DNA of 64,000 nt from Rhizobium sp. SG_E_25_P2 (GTDB lineage Bacteria; Pseudomonadota; Alphaproteobacteria; Rhizobiales; Rhizobiaceae), in contig NZ_JARXVM010000006.1 in assembly GCF_029892285.1 (NCBI RefSeq), positions 124,001 to 188,000 of the forward strand, read 5' to 3'. Under the pieces are notes generated by a model. That model was not told the DNA's origin. It ran no database searches and worked only from the letters and a program-made list of their open reading frames with translations. Positions within the stretch are counted from its first letter, which is position 1; the number at the start of each line of letters is the position of its first letter. The translations under genes and the position numbers were made by a program. This document shows positions 26,895 to 34,442 of the stretch, one piece after another.

Positions 26895-27356
26895 ATGAAT
26901 GAATTGGAAACGGTGATCATCGAGGCCAAGCGTGCGGCCTATGTCGGCGGGGCGGTTCAAGCCGTGGCTCCCTCGCGCATAGGCGCCCATGACATTTCCT
27001 GGCGGCGCGGCGACTGGTCCTATCTCGACAGCTATTTCGGCGGCACGGATTTTTCCGGCCAGGAAGTGGTGTGGCGAGGGGGCGAGCCGGTCTGGGCGAT
27101 GTCCTATTTCGGCTATATCATCCATGACGACCGCATCGACGCGTCACGCGCCGGCGCAGTGATCAAACACGCGCTCGGGAAACTCTATGCCGAGGAGGGC
27201 CGGTTTTTGGGCGGCTACCGCTGCGCGCACGACCATGGCGTCTATGTCGACGAAAATGACGGCGACTTCACGCGCTTCACCGGCCGGGAACGGATCGATG
27301 TCGGCGGCGTGGAGGCCTATAATCTCGTCTATCACGGCGGGCTCATCCGCCCTTGA
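26895..27356 (+). CDS. DUF5680 domain protein, predicted SOS-regulated
   Basis: The 153-residue protein matches my recollection of DUF5680: an N-terminal helix (LETVIIEAKRAAYVGG), then DISWRRGDWSYLDSYFGGTDFSGQEVVW, PVWAMSYFGYII and a C-terminal NLVYHGGLI. It is cytoplasmic with no membrane segment. In Gram-positive bacteria this domain is often attached to an HTH regulator; here it stands alone. GGAGGA lies 8 bases before the ATG, and the LexA box 56 bases upstream predicts DNA-damage induction. Function is unknown. It is convergent with the barrel protein gene, 12 bases away. Confidence 0.75.
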   Translation: MNELETVIIEAKRAAYVGGAVQAVAPSRIGAHDISWRRGDWSYLDSYFGGTDFSGQEVVWRGGEPVWAMSYFGYIIHDDRIDASRAGAVIKHALGKLYAEEGRFLGGYRCAHDHGVYVDENDGDFTRFTGRERIDVGGVEAYNLVYHGGLIRP

Positions 27357-27368
27357 GACTGACCGAAC

Positions 27369-28016
27369 TCAGAATCGGTAAGTCAGGCCGATCTGGACGA
27401 CGGGATAGACCTGATAGGCGTTCAGCCGCTCCTGCTGCTTGCGGATCTCTTTCTCGATCTGTTGTTCGGTGAAGCCATAGAGATCGGCATGCGAGACGAC
27501 ATTGAGATCCGGCTGGCCGCCATAAAGCGCGCCGAGATCGAAGGTGACGCTGAGGCGTTCCTGGATCTTCAAACTGTAGCCGAGGCCAAGATAGGGCTGC
27601 ACCGGGTTCTGGGTGATCTTGTAGGTTGTCAGCGGATCGCGAATGATCACGGTGGTCTTGTTCTGGCCTTTACCGACATGACGCTCCAGGTTGGACAGGC
27701 TGCCTTTCACATAAGACCCCGACAGACGAAAGCCGCCCGAAAGCCGCAATCCTTCTTCATACGGATAGTAATCGGCGGTGGCGCCGAGGCTGAACAGCCG
27801 CGCCCTGTTGTCGGTGTCGGCATTGTTGGCGGCGTAGGAAAACGAAAAGCTGGCGCCGGACACATCGAAACGCGCGCCCCAGTCGTCGTTCAAGCGCTTC
27901 TCGGCGCCTATGCCGACGCCGAGCGTGCCGACCTGCGGCGTCAGCGTGATTTCGTCGGCTGCGGCGACGCCCGCGATCATCGTCGCGGCCAGGCATGAAA
28001 TGAAAGCGATGCGCAC
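27369..28016 (-). CDS. Outer membrane beta-barrel protein, unknown
   Basis: The 215-residue product has a signal peptide (MRIAFISCLAATMIAGVAAADE), then alternating strands (TPQVGTLGVGIGAEKRLNDDWGARFDVSG, LRLSGGFRLSGSY, PVQPYLGLGYSL) and ends in VQIGLTYRF with terminal Phe for BAM recognition. An EQQIEKEIRKQQERLNAYQ insertion is probably a helical periplasmic turn. GTG at 28016 was chosen for its AGGGGG box 5 bases upstream; an upstream GTG at 28034 lacks one. It resembles general outer membrane barrel proteins; no transport role is visible. Confidence 0.82.
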   Translation of the reverse strand: MRIAFISCLAATMIAGVAAADEITLTPQVGTLGVGIGAEKRLNDDWGARFDVSGASFSFSYAANNADTDNRARLFSLGATADYYPYEEGLRLSGGFRLSGSYVKGSLSNLERHVGKGQNKTTVIIRDPLTTYKITQNPVQPYLGLGYSLKIQERLSVTFDLGALYGGQPDLNVVSHADLYGFTEQQIEKEIRKQQERLNAYQVYPVVQIGLTYRF

Positions 28017-28263
28017 AATGCCCCCTGGATGCACGCATGCGCGCGTGCTGCGTCGTGATTCTCCAAGAAGCCTACACGCAACTGGTTTAACCGTTGCTAA
28101 CGCAGCCCATCGGGAAATTATTTCGCCTGGCGGCGCGATTGAATTTGAACCCGGTCATCCGCTCACTTATGTTCCGGGCTGCACCGTTGGATCGCCGATC
28201 GCCTTGACCCGGGCGCAATCGAAAGATCCAATAGCGAATATCGGCAAGTCTCAGACGGGCATC

Positions 28264-28851
28264 ATGGCAAAACGCGCATACAATATACCGAATATGTTGA
28301 CCTATGCACGAATCGTGGCGGTGCCGCTGATCGTCGTGTGCTTCTTCATGAATGGCGAATTGCAGAGTTCGGACTTTGCCCGCTGGACAGCCTTCTGGCT
28401 GTTCGCCGTCGCCTCGATCACCGATTTCCTCGATGGTTATCTCGCCCGAATTTGGAAGCAGACCTCCAATATCGGCCGCATGCTGGACCCGATCGCCGAC
28501 AAGCTGTTGGTGTCCTCGGTGCTGCTGCTGCTTGCCGCCGACCAGACCATCGCCGGCTGGACGCTGTGGGCGGCGATCATCATTCTCTGCCGCGAAATTC
28601 TCGTCTCTGGCCTGCGCGAATATCTCGCGGCGTTGAAAGTGTCGGTGCCCGTCACCCGTATCGCCAAATGGAAGACCACCGCGCAGATGGTGGCGCTCGG
28701 CTTCCTGCTCGTGGGGCACGCCGGCGATAGCATCTTCATCTACACCACGGAGACCGGCATCGGGCTACTCTGGGTGTCGGCGCTTCTGACCATCTATACC
28801 GGCTATGACTATTTCCGCGCCGGCCTCAAGCATGTGGTGGACGAGGAATGA
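28264..28851 (+). CDS. pgsA: CDP-diacylglycerol--glycerol-3-phosphate 3-phosphatidyltransferase
   Basis: PgsA makes phosphatidylglycerophosphate from CDP-diacylglycerol and glycerol-3-phosphate, the committed step to phosphatidylglycerol and cardiolipin. The 195-residue membrane protein begins MAKRAYNIPNMLTYARI and has the exact CDP-alcohol phosphotransferase motif DGX2ARX8GX3DX3D (DGYLARIWKQTSNIGRMLDP...). ATG at 28264 was chosen because it gives the conserved N-terminus; the frame is open far upstream but without homology. The stop overlaps moaD (ATGA), an order conserved in rhizobia. Confidence 0.96.
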   Translation: MAKRAYNIPNMLTYARIVAVPLIVVCFFMNGELQSSDFARWTAFWLFAVASITDFLDGYLARIWKQTSNIGRMLDPIADKLLVSSVLLLLAADQTIAGWTLWAAIIILCREILVSGLREYLAALKVSVPVTRIAKWKTTAQMVALGFLLVGHAGDSIFIYTTETGIGLLWVSALLTIYTGYDYFRAGLKHVVDEE

Positions 28852-29105
28852 AAGTCGACCTCGTCTATTTCGCCTGGGTCCGGGAACGGATCGGCAAGCC
28901 GGGCGAGACGCTCGACTTGCCCGAGGGCGTGACCACCGTGGGTGAACTGCTGAATCATCTCAAGGGCCTCGGCGAAGAGTATGAAGCAGCGCTCGAACAT
29001 GACCGGGTGATCCGAGTCGCCATCGACCAGGAACATGCCGAGCATGGCGAGAGCATCCTCGGCGCACGCGAGATCGGCATTTTCCCGCCGATGACAGGCG
29101 GCTGA
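28848..29105 (+). CDS. moaD: Molybdopterin synthase small subunit (sulfur carrier)
   Basis: An 85-residue ubiquitin-fold protein ending in the required Gly-Gly (PPMTGG), whose thiocarboxylate donates sulfur to precursor Z. The FAWVRERIGKPGETLDLP start and INQ-like VAIDQEHAEHGESIL segment fit MoaD. It overlaps pgsA by four bases and is one base upstream of moaE, so the two synthase subunits are made together. The pathway serves molybdoenzymes such as the oxidoreductase at 3.1-5.2 kb. Confidence 0.94.
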   Translation: MKVDLVYFAWVRERIGKPGETLDLPEGVTTVGELLNHLKGLGEEYEAALEHDRVIRVAIDQEHAEHGESILGAREIGIFPPMTGG

Positions 29106-29106
29106 C

Positions 29107-29574
29107 ATGGTGCCCTGCCCCATTCATGTCAGGGTGCAGGCCGAGGATTTCGACATCGCGGCCGAGACGACGCGAATGACCGCAGGCCGCCGCGATATCG
29201 GCGCTGTGGTGAGCTTCACCGGCCTCTGCCGCGACGAAGGCGGTCGACTGGACGCGCTGGAGCTCGAACATTATCCCGGCATGGCGGAAGCGCAGATCGC
29301 CAGGGCCTGCCAGGAAGCCGCCGAACGCTGGCCGCTTCAGGGCCTTTCGGCGATCCACCGTTTTGGCCGTATCGCGCCCGGCGAACAGATCGTGCTGGTG
29401 ATCGCCGCATCGCCGCATCGGCAGGCGGCTTTCGACGGCGCCAATTTCGTCATGGATTACCTCAAGACGGCCGCCCCGTTCTGGAAAAAGGAACATGGTC
29501 TGGACGGCAAAGCCGGCGATTGGGTGAGCGCCAAGGACGCCGACGACGCGGCTTTCGCCCGCTGGCGCCGCTGA
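29107..29574 (+). CDS. moaE: Molybdopterin synthase catalytic subunit
   Basis: The 155-residue large subunit converts precursor Z to molybdopterin with MoaD. Conserved blocks are VSFTGLCRDE, LELEHYPGMAE, IHRFGRIAPGE, ASPHRQAAF (His-Arg that bind precursor) and LKTAAPFWKKE with the catalytic Lys pair. Length is typical. It starts one base after the moaD stop. Confidence 0.96.
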   Translation: MVPCPIHVRVQAEDFDIAAETTRMTAGRRDIGAVVSFTGLCRDEGGRLDALELEHYPGMAEAQIARACQEAAERWPLQGLSAIHRFGRIAPGEQIVLVIAASPHRQAAFDGANFVMDYLKTAAPFWKKEHGLDGKAGDWVSAKDADDAAFARWRR

Positions 29575-29631
29575 CCCCCGGGAACAAATTCGCCGCGATC
29601 CCGATTTTCTGTGCATGACAGGAGAGAGATC

Positions 29632-30009
29632 ATGAGCAAAAGACAAGGCGGATGCCTGTGCGGCGAAGCGCGTTATGAAGTGACTGGCGAGCCCCTGCGG
29701 GTCGGCATTTGCCATTGCCTGGATTGCCGCAAGGAAAGCGGCTCAGCCTTTGCCTGTTACGCCATCTATCGCGCCGACGCCCTGAGCTATCAGGGCGAGA
29801 TCCGAACCTATCAGGGTCGCAGCTTCTGCCCGCTTTGCGGCGGACGCCTGTTCACGGTCACGACGGAAGAAGCGGAAATCCGCTTCGGCAGCCTGGACGA
29901 GGCGCCCACCGACCTTGCTCCAAGTTATGAATTGTGGGTTCGACGCCGCGAGCGCTGGCTGGATCCCCTGCCCGGCTCAGAACAATTCGATGGCGACCGT
30001 CCATCATAA
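29632..30009 (+). CDS. GFA/CENP-V family zinc protein
   Basis: A 125-residue protein with the glutathione-dependent formaldehyde-activating enzyme fold. Zinc-binding Cys occur in GGCLCGEARYE, ICHCLDCRKESGSAF and FCPLCGGRLF. Most family members outside the original Gfa have unknown reactions, and formaldehyde activation should not be assumed. ATG at 29632 follows GGAGAGAG. The gene may be read from the moaE transcript (57 bases apart). It overlaps the convergent permease gene by six bases. Confidence 0.9.
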   Translation: MSKRQGGCLCGEARYEVTGEPLRVGICHCLDCRKESGSAFACYAIYRADALSYQGEIRTYQGRSFCPLCGGRLFTVTTEEAEIRFGSLDEAPTDLAPSYELWVRRRERWLDPLPGSEQFDGDRPS

Positions 30010-30915
30010 CCGGCTTTCCCGGCGCAGCGTCACCGCCAAGACGACCAGCATGCCCATCATGGCGAGATCGCGCCATTCGAAGCTGACATAGGCGCCGAAG
30101 AAGGTCTCGGCCAGACCGAACACGACAGCGCCGAGCGCGCAACGGCTCGGAGAGGTCTGTTCGCCGATCGCGGCGATCATCACCACTTTCAGCCCGAACA
30201 TCAGCCCGGAGCCGAAATCCATCGAGCCATAATAAGCGGAGGCAAGCAGGCCAGCGAGCCCGGCGGCGACTGCCGTCGCGAGACCGGCGAGCACCACGAC
30301 TTTGCGCGCATTTACGCCCAGGAGTTCCGCGGCGAGCGGATCGTCGGCGACGGCGCGCCAGGCCCGCCCTGCGGCGCTGCGGGCGAGGTAGAGCGCGCCC
30401 GCCATGAGAATGATTGCGATCAGCGCAGGCTCGAGGCTCTGGATCAGCGTCACCGACACCGGAAATCCGCCGCCAGCCCAGAGAATGAAACGCTGGTTGA
30501 GAAAGGGCGACAGCCAGAGATCGCGGCTATCGGCGGCGATGCGCACCAGTTCCATCAGCACGATCATCAGCGCGAGCGAGGCCGGAATGACCGAGGTCGG
30601 CGCGCGCGCCTGCAGCGGTCCGGTGATCTTCCAGCCTATGACGCCGCCGGCCAGGACTCCATAGATGAGCGCGACGATCGCTCCAAAGCCGAGAGCGGCG
30701 GGGTAGGTCAGCCACAGCGCCGTCCAGCCGAATCCGGTGAAAAAGATGAACACCTGCCCGGTAAAGGCAAACAGCGCGCCCATGGTGAAATCCGGCCGCC
30801 GCGTCAGCGCGAAGCTGAGCGAATAGCCGAAGGCCAGCAACGCGTAGAGCGCCGAGATCGGCGCGGCGTTGATGATCTGCTGGACACAATAGGCGAGATC
30901 GGAGGCGGTGAGCAT
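30004..30915 (-). CDS. LivH-like branched-chain amino acid ABC permease, orphan
   Basis: The 303-residue polytopic protein has the LivH features: an N-terminal INAAPISALYALLAFGYSLSFALT, a GALFAFTGQVFIFF helix, the EAA-like loop RAWRAVADDPLAAELLGVNARKVV that contacts the ATPase, and GLKVVMIAAIGEQTSP. Normally LivH works with LivM, LivG, LivF and a binding protein, none of which lies here, so partners must be encoded elsewhere or the gene is a relic. The reading frame is intact. ATG at 30915 was taken instead of TTG at 30921. It is divergent from the CGNR regulator. Confidence 0.85.
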   Translation of the reverse strand: MLTASDLAYCVQQIINAAPISALYALLAFGYSLSFALTRRPDFTMGALFAFTGQVFIFFTGFGWTALWLTYPAALGFGAIVALIYGVLAGGVIGWKITGPLQARAPTSVIPASLALMIVLMELVRIAADSRDLWLSPFLNQRFILWAGGGFPVSVTLIQSLEPALIAIILMAGALYLARSAAGRAWRAVADDPLAAELLGVNARKVVVLAGLATAVAAGLAGLLASAYYGSMDFGSGLMFGLKVVMIAAIGEQTSPSRCALGAVVFGLAETFFGAYVSFEWRDLAMMGMLVVLAVTLRRESRL

Positions 30916-30962
30916 GCGCAAATATAACTTGCAATACGTCTTTTGCTAGTTATTATTTTGCC

Positions 30963-31523
30963 ATGAGCTTCGAATGGACCCCTCACCGTTTTTCTGGCGG
31001 CGCATTGGCGCTGGATGTCGCCAACAGCGTCATCCTCCGTGCAGATCCCGACAAACGCCTCGACCGGTTCGCTGCGCCCGAACATCTCAGCGCCTTTCCG
31101 GCCGCGGCAGAAGTCCTATGCGCCGAGCGAGACGACTTCACCCGGCTTGCCCCGGTGAGCATGGAAAACCAGAGTCATTTCCTGGAGTTGCGTGAGAAGG
31201 TGGATGCGTTTTATCGGCTCAAGGCGGCTGAGCGCCGCGACGACCCCGTGCTGCTCGCCGAACTGCTGGAAGCCATCGCCCGCATTTTCCGCGCCCATGC
31301 CGCCGACGGCACGCCCGAACCCGTCGATCTCGCCACGGCGCGCTCCGCGCTGCGGCTGATCGCCATGCCTGAGCCTGACAGGCTGAAGATCTGCCCGAAT
31401 TGCGGCTGGCTGTTTATCGACCGCAGCAAGAACAAGAGCCGCGCCTGGTGCGACATGGCCGTCTGCGGCAACCGCGCCAAGGCGCGCCTGCACTACCAAC
31501 GAAAAAAGAGGAAAGACGGATGA
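30963..31523 (+). CDS. CGNR zinc finger (ABATE domain) transcription regulator
   Basis: The 186-residue protein has an N-terminal ABATE-type domain (FSGGALALDVANSVILR...) and a C-terminal CGNR zinc finger, CPNCGWLFIDRSKN then WCDMAVCGNRAKARLHYQR, with the Cys4 and the name-giving CGNR. Such proteins are predicted stress or substrate-responsive DNA-binding regulators. The 47-base gap to the divergent permease gene suggests it controls that gene and itself; this is inference. Its stop overlaps the lipoprotein start (ATGA). Confidence 0.87.
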   Translation: MSFEWTPHRFSGGALALDVANSVILRADPDKRLDRFAAPEHLSAFPAAAEVLCAERDDFTRLAPVSMENQSHFLELREKVDAFYRLKAAERRDDPVLLAELLEAIARIFRAHAADGTPEPVDLATARSALRLIAMPEPDRLKICPNCGWLFIDRSKNKSRAWCDMAVCGNRAKARLHYQRKKRKDG

Positions 31524-32017
31524 ACCGCATGCTGCTCACAGCGCTCGCCGCACTGATGCTCGCCGGCTGCCAGCGCGAGGCCAACGACTATCTCAGTATC
31601 AACGGCAAGATCTTCATCTTCAATGTACGGCTCTCGAAAGCCTATTACACCCTCAACCTCAACCGGCTCGCCGATGTGCCGGACGGATCAATGGTCACAG
31701 CTGAATTCGAAAATCCCGCCGGCGGGCCGCCGCTGTCGGTCACCAAGAAGGTGTTCCCGAATATGACCCGCATCGATTTCCAGAGCCCGGATCTCGACTG
31801 CATCGTCGCCGACAAGCCCTATGCGATCACCATCACCCTGCGCGCGCCCGATGGCAAGGAAATGCAGAGGATCAAGACCACGCTGGCCTCGACGCTCGAC
31901 CAGACCGTGATGCCGGAGCAGGCCTTGGTGCGCGGCAACGCTTACGACAAGAACCCCACAGCCTATGACGCGACAGGCCATGTGAAATTCAGAAAGGCGT
32001 GTGGGGCGCAGGGATAG
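31520..32017 (+). CDS. Putative lipoprotein, unknown function
   Basis: A 165-residue product with a lipoprotein signal peptide, MNRMLLTALAALMLAGC, whose lipobox LAGC would be lipidated at Cys17. The mature part is beta-rich (GKIFIFNVRLSKAYYTLNLNRL) and has two more Cys (DLDCIV, RKACGA). I do not recognise the family. It is translationally coupled to the CGNR gene. The last 29 bases overlap the convergent cysteine hydrolase gene. Confidence 0.78.
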   Translation: MNRMLLTALAALMLAGCQREANDYLSINGKIFIFNVRLSKAYYTLNLNRLADVPDGSMVTAEFENPAGGPPLSVTKKVFPNMTRIDFQSPDLDCIVADKPYAITITLRAPDGKEMQRIKTTLASTLDQTVMPEQALVRGNAYDKNPTAYDATGHVKFRKACGAQG

Positions 32018-32696
32018 CCGCGCTCAACACGTCGATCACGTCCCCGCTCCTCGCCGTCGCGCCAAAAATCCCGCCTTCGGAGCGGATCGTCTCCAGCGCC
32101 GCTTCATGGTTTGACGCCACGGTTGCCGCGCAGCAATCCTCCAGCAGCAGACATTCGAAGCCGCGCTCGGTGGCGTCGCGGATGGTTGAGTGGACGCAAA
32201 TGTCGGTGGTGACGCCGCAGACGATCAGGCGGCGAACGCCACGGGCGGTGAGGATGCGCTCAAGATCGGTGGCGTAGAAGGCCGAAAAGCCCGGCTTGTC
32301 TATGATGGGCTCGCCGGAAGCGGGCGCGAGTTCGGGCACGATGTCCCAACCCGCTTCTCCGCGCACCAACAGCCGGCCGAGCGGACCCTGGCTGCCGATT
32401 TCCGCGCCGCCATTGGCCGAGCGGAAGCGTTTCTGTGACGGCAGATCGGAAAGATCCGGGCGATGGCCTTCGCGGGTGTGCACAACCAGTCCGCCCCAGG
32501 CCCGCATGGCCGCCAGCACCGCCTGAATGCGGGGGATAAGCGCGCGAGCGGGCTCGACGTCATAGCCCATGGAACTGACATAACCGCCGACCTCGCAGAA
32601 ATCCCGCTGCATGTCGATGACGACGAGCGCCGTCGTCTCGGGCGCGATCACGCCGTCATGCGGCCAGGGATAGGGATTGGCTGATATTGTGGGCAT
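31989..32696 (-). CDS. Cysteine hydrolase, isochorismatase superfamily, biuret hydrolase-like
   Basis: The 235-residue protein closely resembles rhizobial biuret amidohydrolase as I recall it, from the NPYPWPHDG start through VVIDMQRDFCEVGGYVSSMGYDVE, HTREGHRPDLSDLPSQKR, GWDIVPEL and CLLLEDCCAAT. The catalytic triad is Asp28, Lys134 and Cys167, each exactly eight residues before the recalled BiuH positions. Glu207 stands where I recall Gln in that enzyme, so the substrate may differ; ureidoacrylate-type or other amides are alternatives. ATG at 32696 follows GAGGAG. No cyanurate pathway genes are near. Confidence 0.87.
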   Translation of the reverse strand: MPTISANPYPWPHDGVIAPETTALVVIDMQRDFCEVGGYVSSMGYDVEPARALIPRIQAVLAAMRAWGGLVVHTREGHRPDLSDLPSQKRFRSANGGAEIGSQGPLGRLLVRGEAGWDIVPELAPASGEPIIDKPGFSAFYATDLERILTARGVRRLIVCGVTTDICVHSTIRDATERGFECLLLEDCCAATVASNHEAALETIRSEGGIFGATARSGDVIDVLSAAIPAPHTPF

Positions 32697-32773
32697 GGCG
32701 GCTCCTCGGCGGCGGCTGCGGATTTGTTGCGCTGCACAGTTCCATAGCGCGCATCGCCAGACAATCGGGCGCA

Positions 32774-32809
32774 AAGAAAAACCGCCCGCGAATTGCCTCG
32801 CGAGCGGTT
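32774..32809 (-). terminator. Rho-independent terminator of ndk
   Basis: Arms 32780-32791 and 32798-32809 (AACCGCCCGCGA / TCGCGAGCGGTT, one mismatch) form an 11-of-12 base-pair stem with a 6-base loop. On the minus strand the stem runs into TTTTTCTTTG. It lies about 40 bases after the ndk stop codon. Confidence 0.85.
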
Positions 32810-32846
32810 CGAAAATTCACACCGGAGATAACTCCGCGTGCTGAAT

Positions 32847-33269
32847 TCAGCCGACGATTTCAGTGTCGGAGAACCAGTACTTGATTTCCTGAGCAGCGGT
32901 TTCCGGAGCGTCGGAGCCGTGCACGGAGTTTTCGCCGATCGACAAAGCGTGGGTCTTGCGGATCGTGCCTTCATCGGCGTTGGCCGGGTTGGTGGCGCCC
33001 ATGATTTCGCGGTTCTTGAGGATGGCGTTTTCGCCTTCCAGCACCTGCACAATGGTCGGGCCGGAGGTCATGCCTTCGACGAGTTCGCCGAAGAAGGGAC
33101 GCTCCTTGTGCACAGCGTAGAAGCCTTCGGCTTCGCGGCGGCTCATCCAGACGCGCTTGGAGGCGACGACGCGCAGGCCGGCGTCTTCGAGCATCTTGGT
33201 GATGGCACCCGTCAGGTTGCGCTTGGTTGCGTCCGGCTTGATCATCGAGAAGGTGCGTTCAATCGCCAT
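32847..33269 (-). CDS. ndk: Nucleoside diphosphate kinase
   Basis: The 140-residue enzyme balances nucleoside triphosphates by phosphate transfer through a phospho-His. It starts [19 protein letters not shown] and has the active-site [12 protein letters not shown] with the catalytic His near residue 117. Length is exactly that of the family. ATG at 33269 was chosen for this N-terminus. It is monocistronic, with a terminator downstream. Confidence 0.98.
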   Translation of the reverse strand: MAIERTFSMIKPDATKRNLTGAITKMLEDAGLRVVASKRVWMSRREAEGFYAVHKERPFFGELVEGMTSGPTIVQVLEGENAILKNREIMGATNPANADEGTIRKTHALSIGENSVHGSDAPETAAQEIKYWFSDTEIVG

Positions 33270-33406
33270 GTCTTGATCCTCTATCGGTTGATTTCCTTGG
33301 GTGGGCGGCTCAATAGCCGCCTTCTCCCGCGAAAACAAGGGGTAGAGGCCGACACAGTCCCTCAAAGAGGGAATATCATGGCTTTGTCACATGTTTGCGA
33401 GGACGA

Positions 33407-34093
33407 TTACGCCGCCGAGGCGACCGCCCGTCCCACGCCGTCATGGAGATCGAGGCAGCGCTGGAACCAGTCTGCCACCGGATCGTCGTTTTGCAACAGG
33501 CTGACGGGGGAGACGATGCGGGCCCATTGCAGCGCGCCGAAGACGATGTAATCCGCAAACAGCGGCGCCTCGCCGCCGAGCCAGGGCTGATGCTTGAGCG
33601 CGTGCCGCACGGGGTCGAGCTTGGCGGGAAAGGCTTCGATCTCCCGCTCGCGCTCGGCGACCACGGCTTCGAGCGATTTGCCCAACCGGTTTTCGCGGCT
33701 CGCGCGGAAATAGGCCTGATCCTCCGGCGCGAGGCAATCATGGATATCGGTCAAGATGATGCGCATCAGCGCCGGATGGATGACGAACTGGCAGAAGCCT
33801 TCGATGGTCCGGCTGAGCGCCCTACCGGCCGAGCCGCCGAACAGCGATGGTCGATCCGGATAGGCTTCGTCGAGATAGACGGCGATGTCAAAACTGTCGC
33901 GCACAAGCCTCTCGCCATCCTTCAACAGCGGCACGGTCGGCGAGAAGCCGTTTTCCAGCTTTGGAATGGCAGTGAAAGGCGTCGGCGCCTCTTCAAAGGC
34001 CAAGCCCTTGTGGCGAAGCGCCATCACCGCCTTCCAGGCATGAGGGGAAAATCTGATGTCGTGGTTTTCACCGCAGAGTGTGTAGAGTTTCAT
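33407..34093 (-). CDS. Glutathione S-transferase family protein
   Basis: A 228-residue GST with an N-terminal thioredoxin-like domain (MKLYTLCGENHDIRFSPHAWKAVMALRHKGL, FSPTVPLLKDG with cis-Pro, VRDSFDIAVYLDEAYP) and a helical C-terminal domain (QPWLGGEAPLFADYIVFGALQWAR). The SPH...WK N-terminal arrangement recalls LigE/Ure2-like GSTs, including beta-etherases, but the substrate is unknown. ATG at 34093 has AGGAGG six bases upstream. It differs clearly from the GST at 8.8 kb. Confidence 0.9.
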   Translation of the reverse strand: MKLYTLCGENHDIRFSPHAWKAVMALRHKGLAFEEAPTPFTAIPKLENGFSPTVPLLKDGERLVRDSFDIAVYLDEAYPDRPSLFGGSAGRALSRTIEGFCQFVIHPALMRIILTDIHDCLAPEDQAYFRASRENRLGKSLEAVVAEREREIEAFPAKLDPVRHALKHQPWLGGEAPLFADYIVFGALQWARIVSPVSLLQNDDPVADWFQRCLDLHDGVGRAVASAA

Positions 34094-34442
34094 CAATGGC
34101 CTCCTGTTCGCGTCAAGAGAGAATGCGAAGCGCAGGCGACATCGTCCAATAAAAACTTGTCATATCAGACCTCGCGTCCCCGTTATGCCCTCCCCCGCAC
34201 GTGCCAGGATGAGTGAAAATGACAGCTCGCGGCGGCGCGACAGCCAGCTGGCTCGCAGGCGCGCGCGTGGTGCGGACTGCGTTCAATAATTGAATATAAT
34301 CAATTATTTGGATCTTTTCTCATTTTTGCGACAGAACTCCACATAAATATTAGAAAATTATGATGTTCTTAATACGCTACAGGCGGAACTAGCTCCCAAT
34401 TCCGGCGCCGACTAGGGCGCCGTATCGAGCAAAGGGGCAGAC
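34094..34442. other. Intergenic leader region of the chemoreceptor gene
   Basis: About 350 bases between the divergent GST and chemoreceptor genes. The part from 34270 to 34380 is AT-rich in a GC-rich genome. It holds a 24-base palindrome (listed separately) and, just before the chemoreceptor ribosome binding site, a 7-base-pair hairpin at 34403-34422 (CGGCGCC / GGCGCCG) that could hinder translation. An Arg-rich 26-codon frame at 34209-34289 has no proper ribosome binding site and is not called. Confidence 0.55.
34285..34308. promoter_or_regulatory. AT-rich palindrome, possible operator upstream of the chemoreceptor
   Basis: AATAATTGA (34285-34293) and TCAATTATT (34300-34308) are perfect inverted copies around ATATAA. 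It lies 135 bases before the chemoreceptor start, in the promoter region. The symmetry fits a dimeric regulator; which one is unknown. Confidence 0.4.

Noticed and set aside
33304-33321. GGCGGCT / AGCCGCC hairpin between the GST gene and ndk
   Set aside because: The stem is only seven base pairs and no U-tract follows on either strand, so a terminator call is not supported.
34209-34289. A 26-codon Arg-rich frame upstream of the chemoreceptor
   Set aside because: It has no properly spaced ribosome binding site, an extreme Arg content expected from GC-rich non-coding DNA, and no regulatory context.
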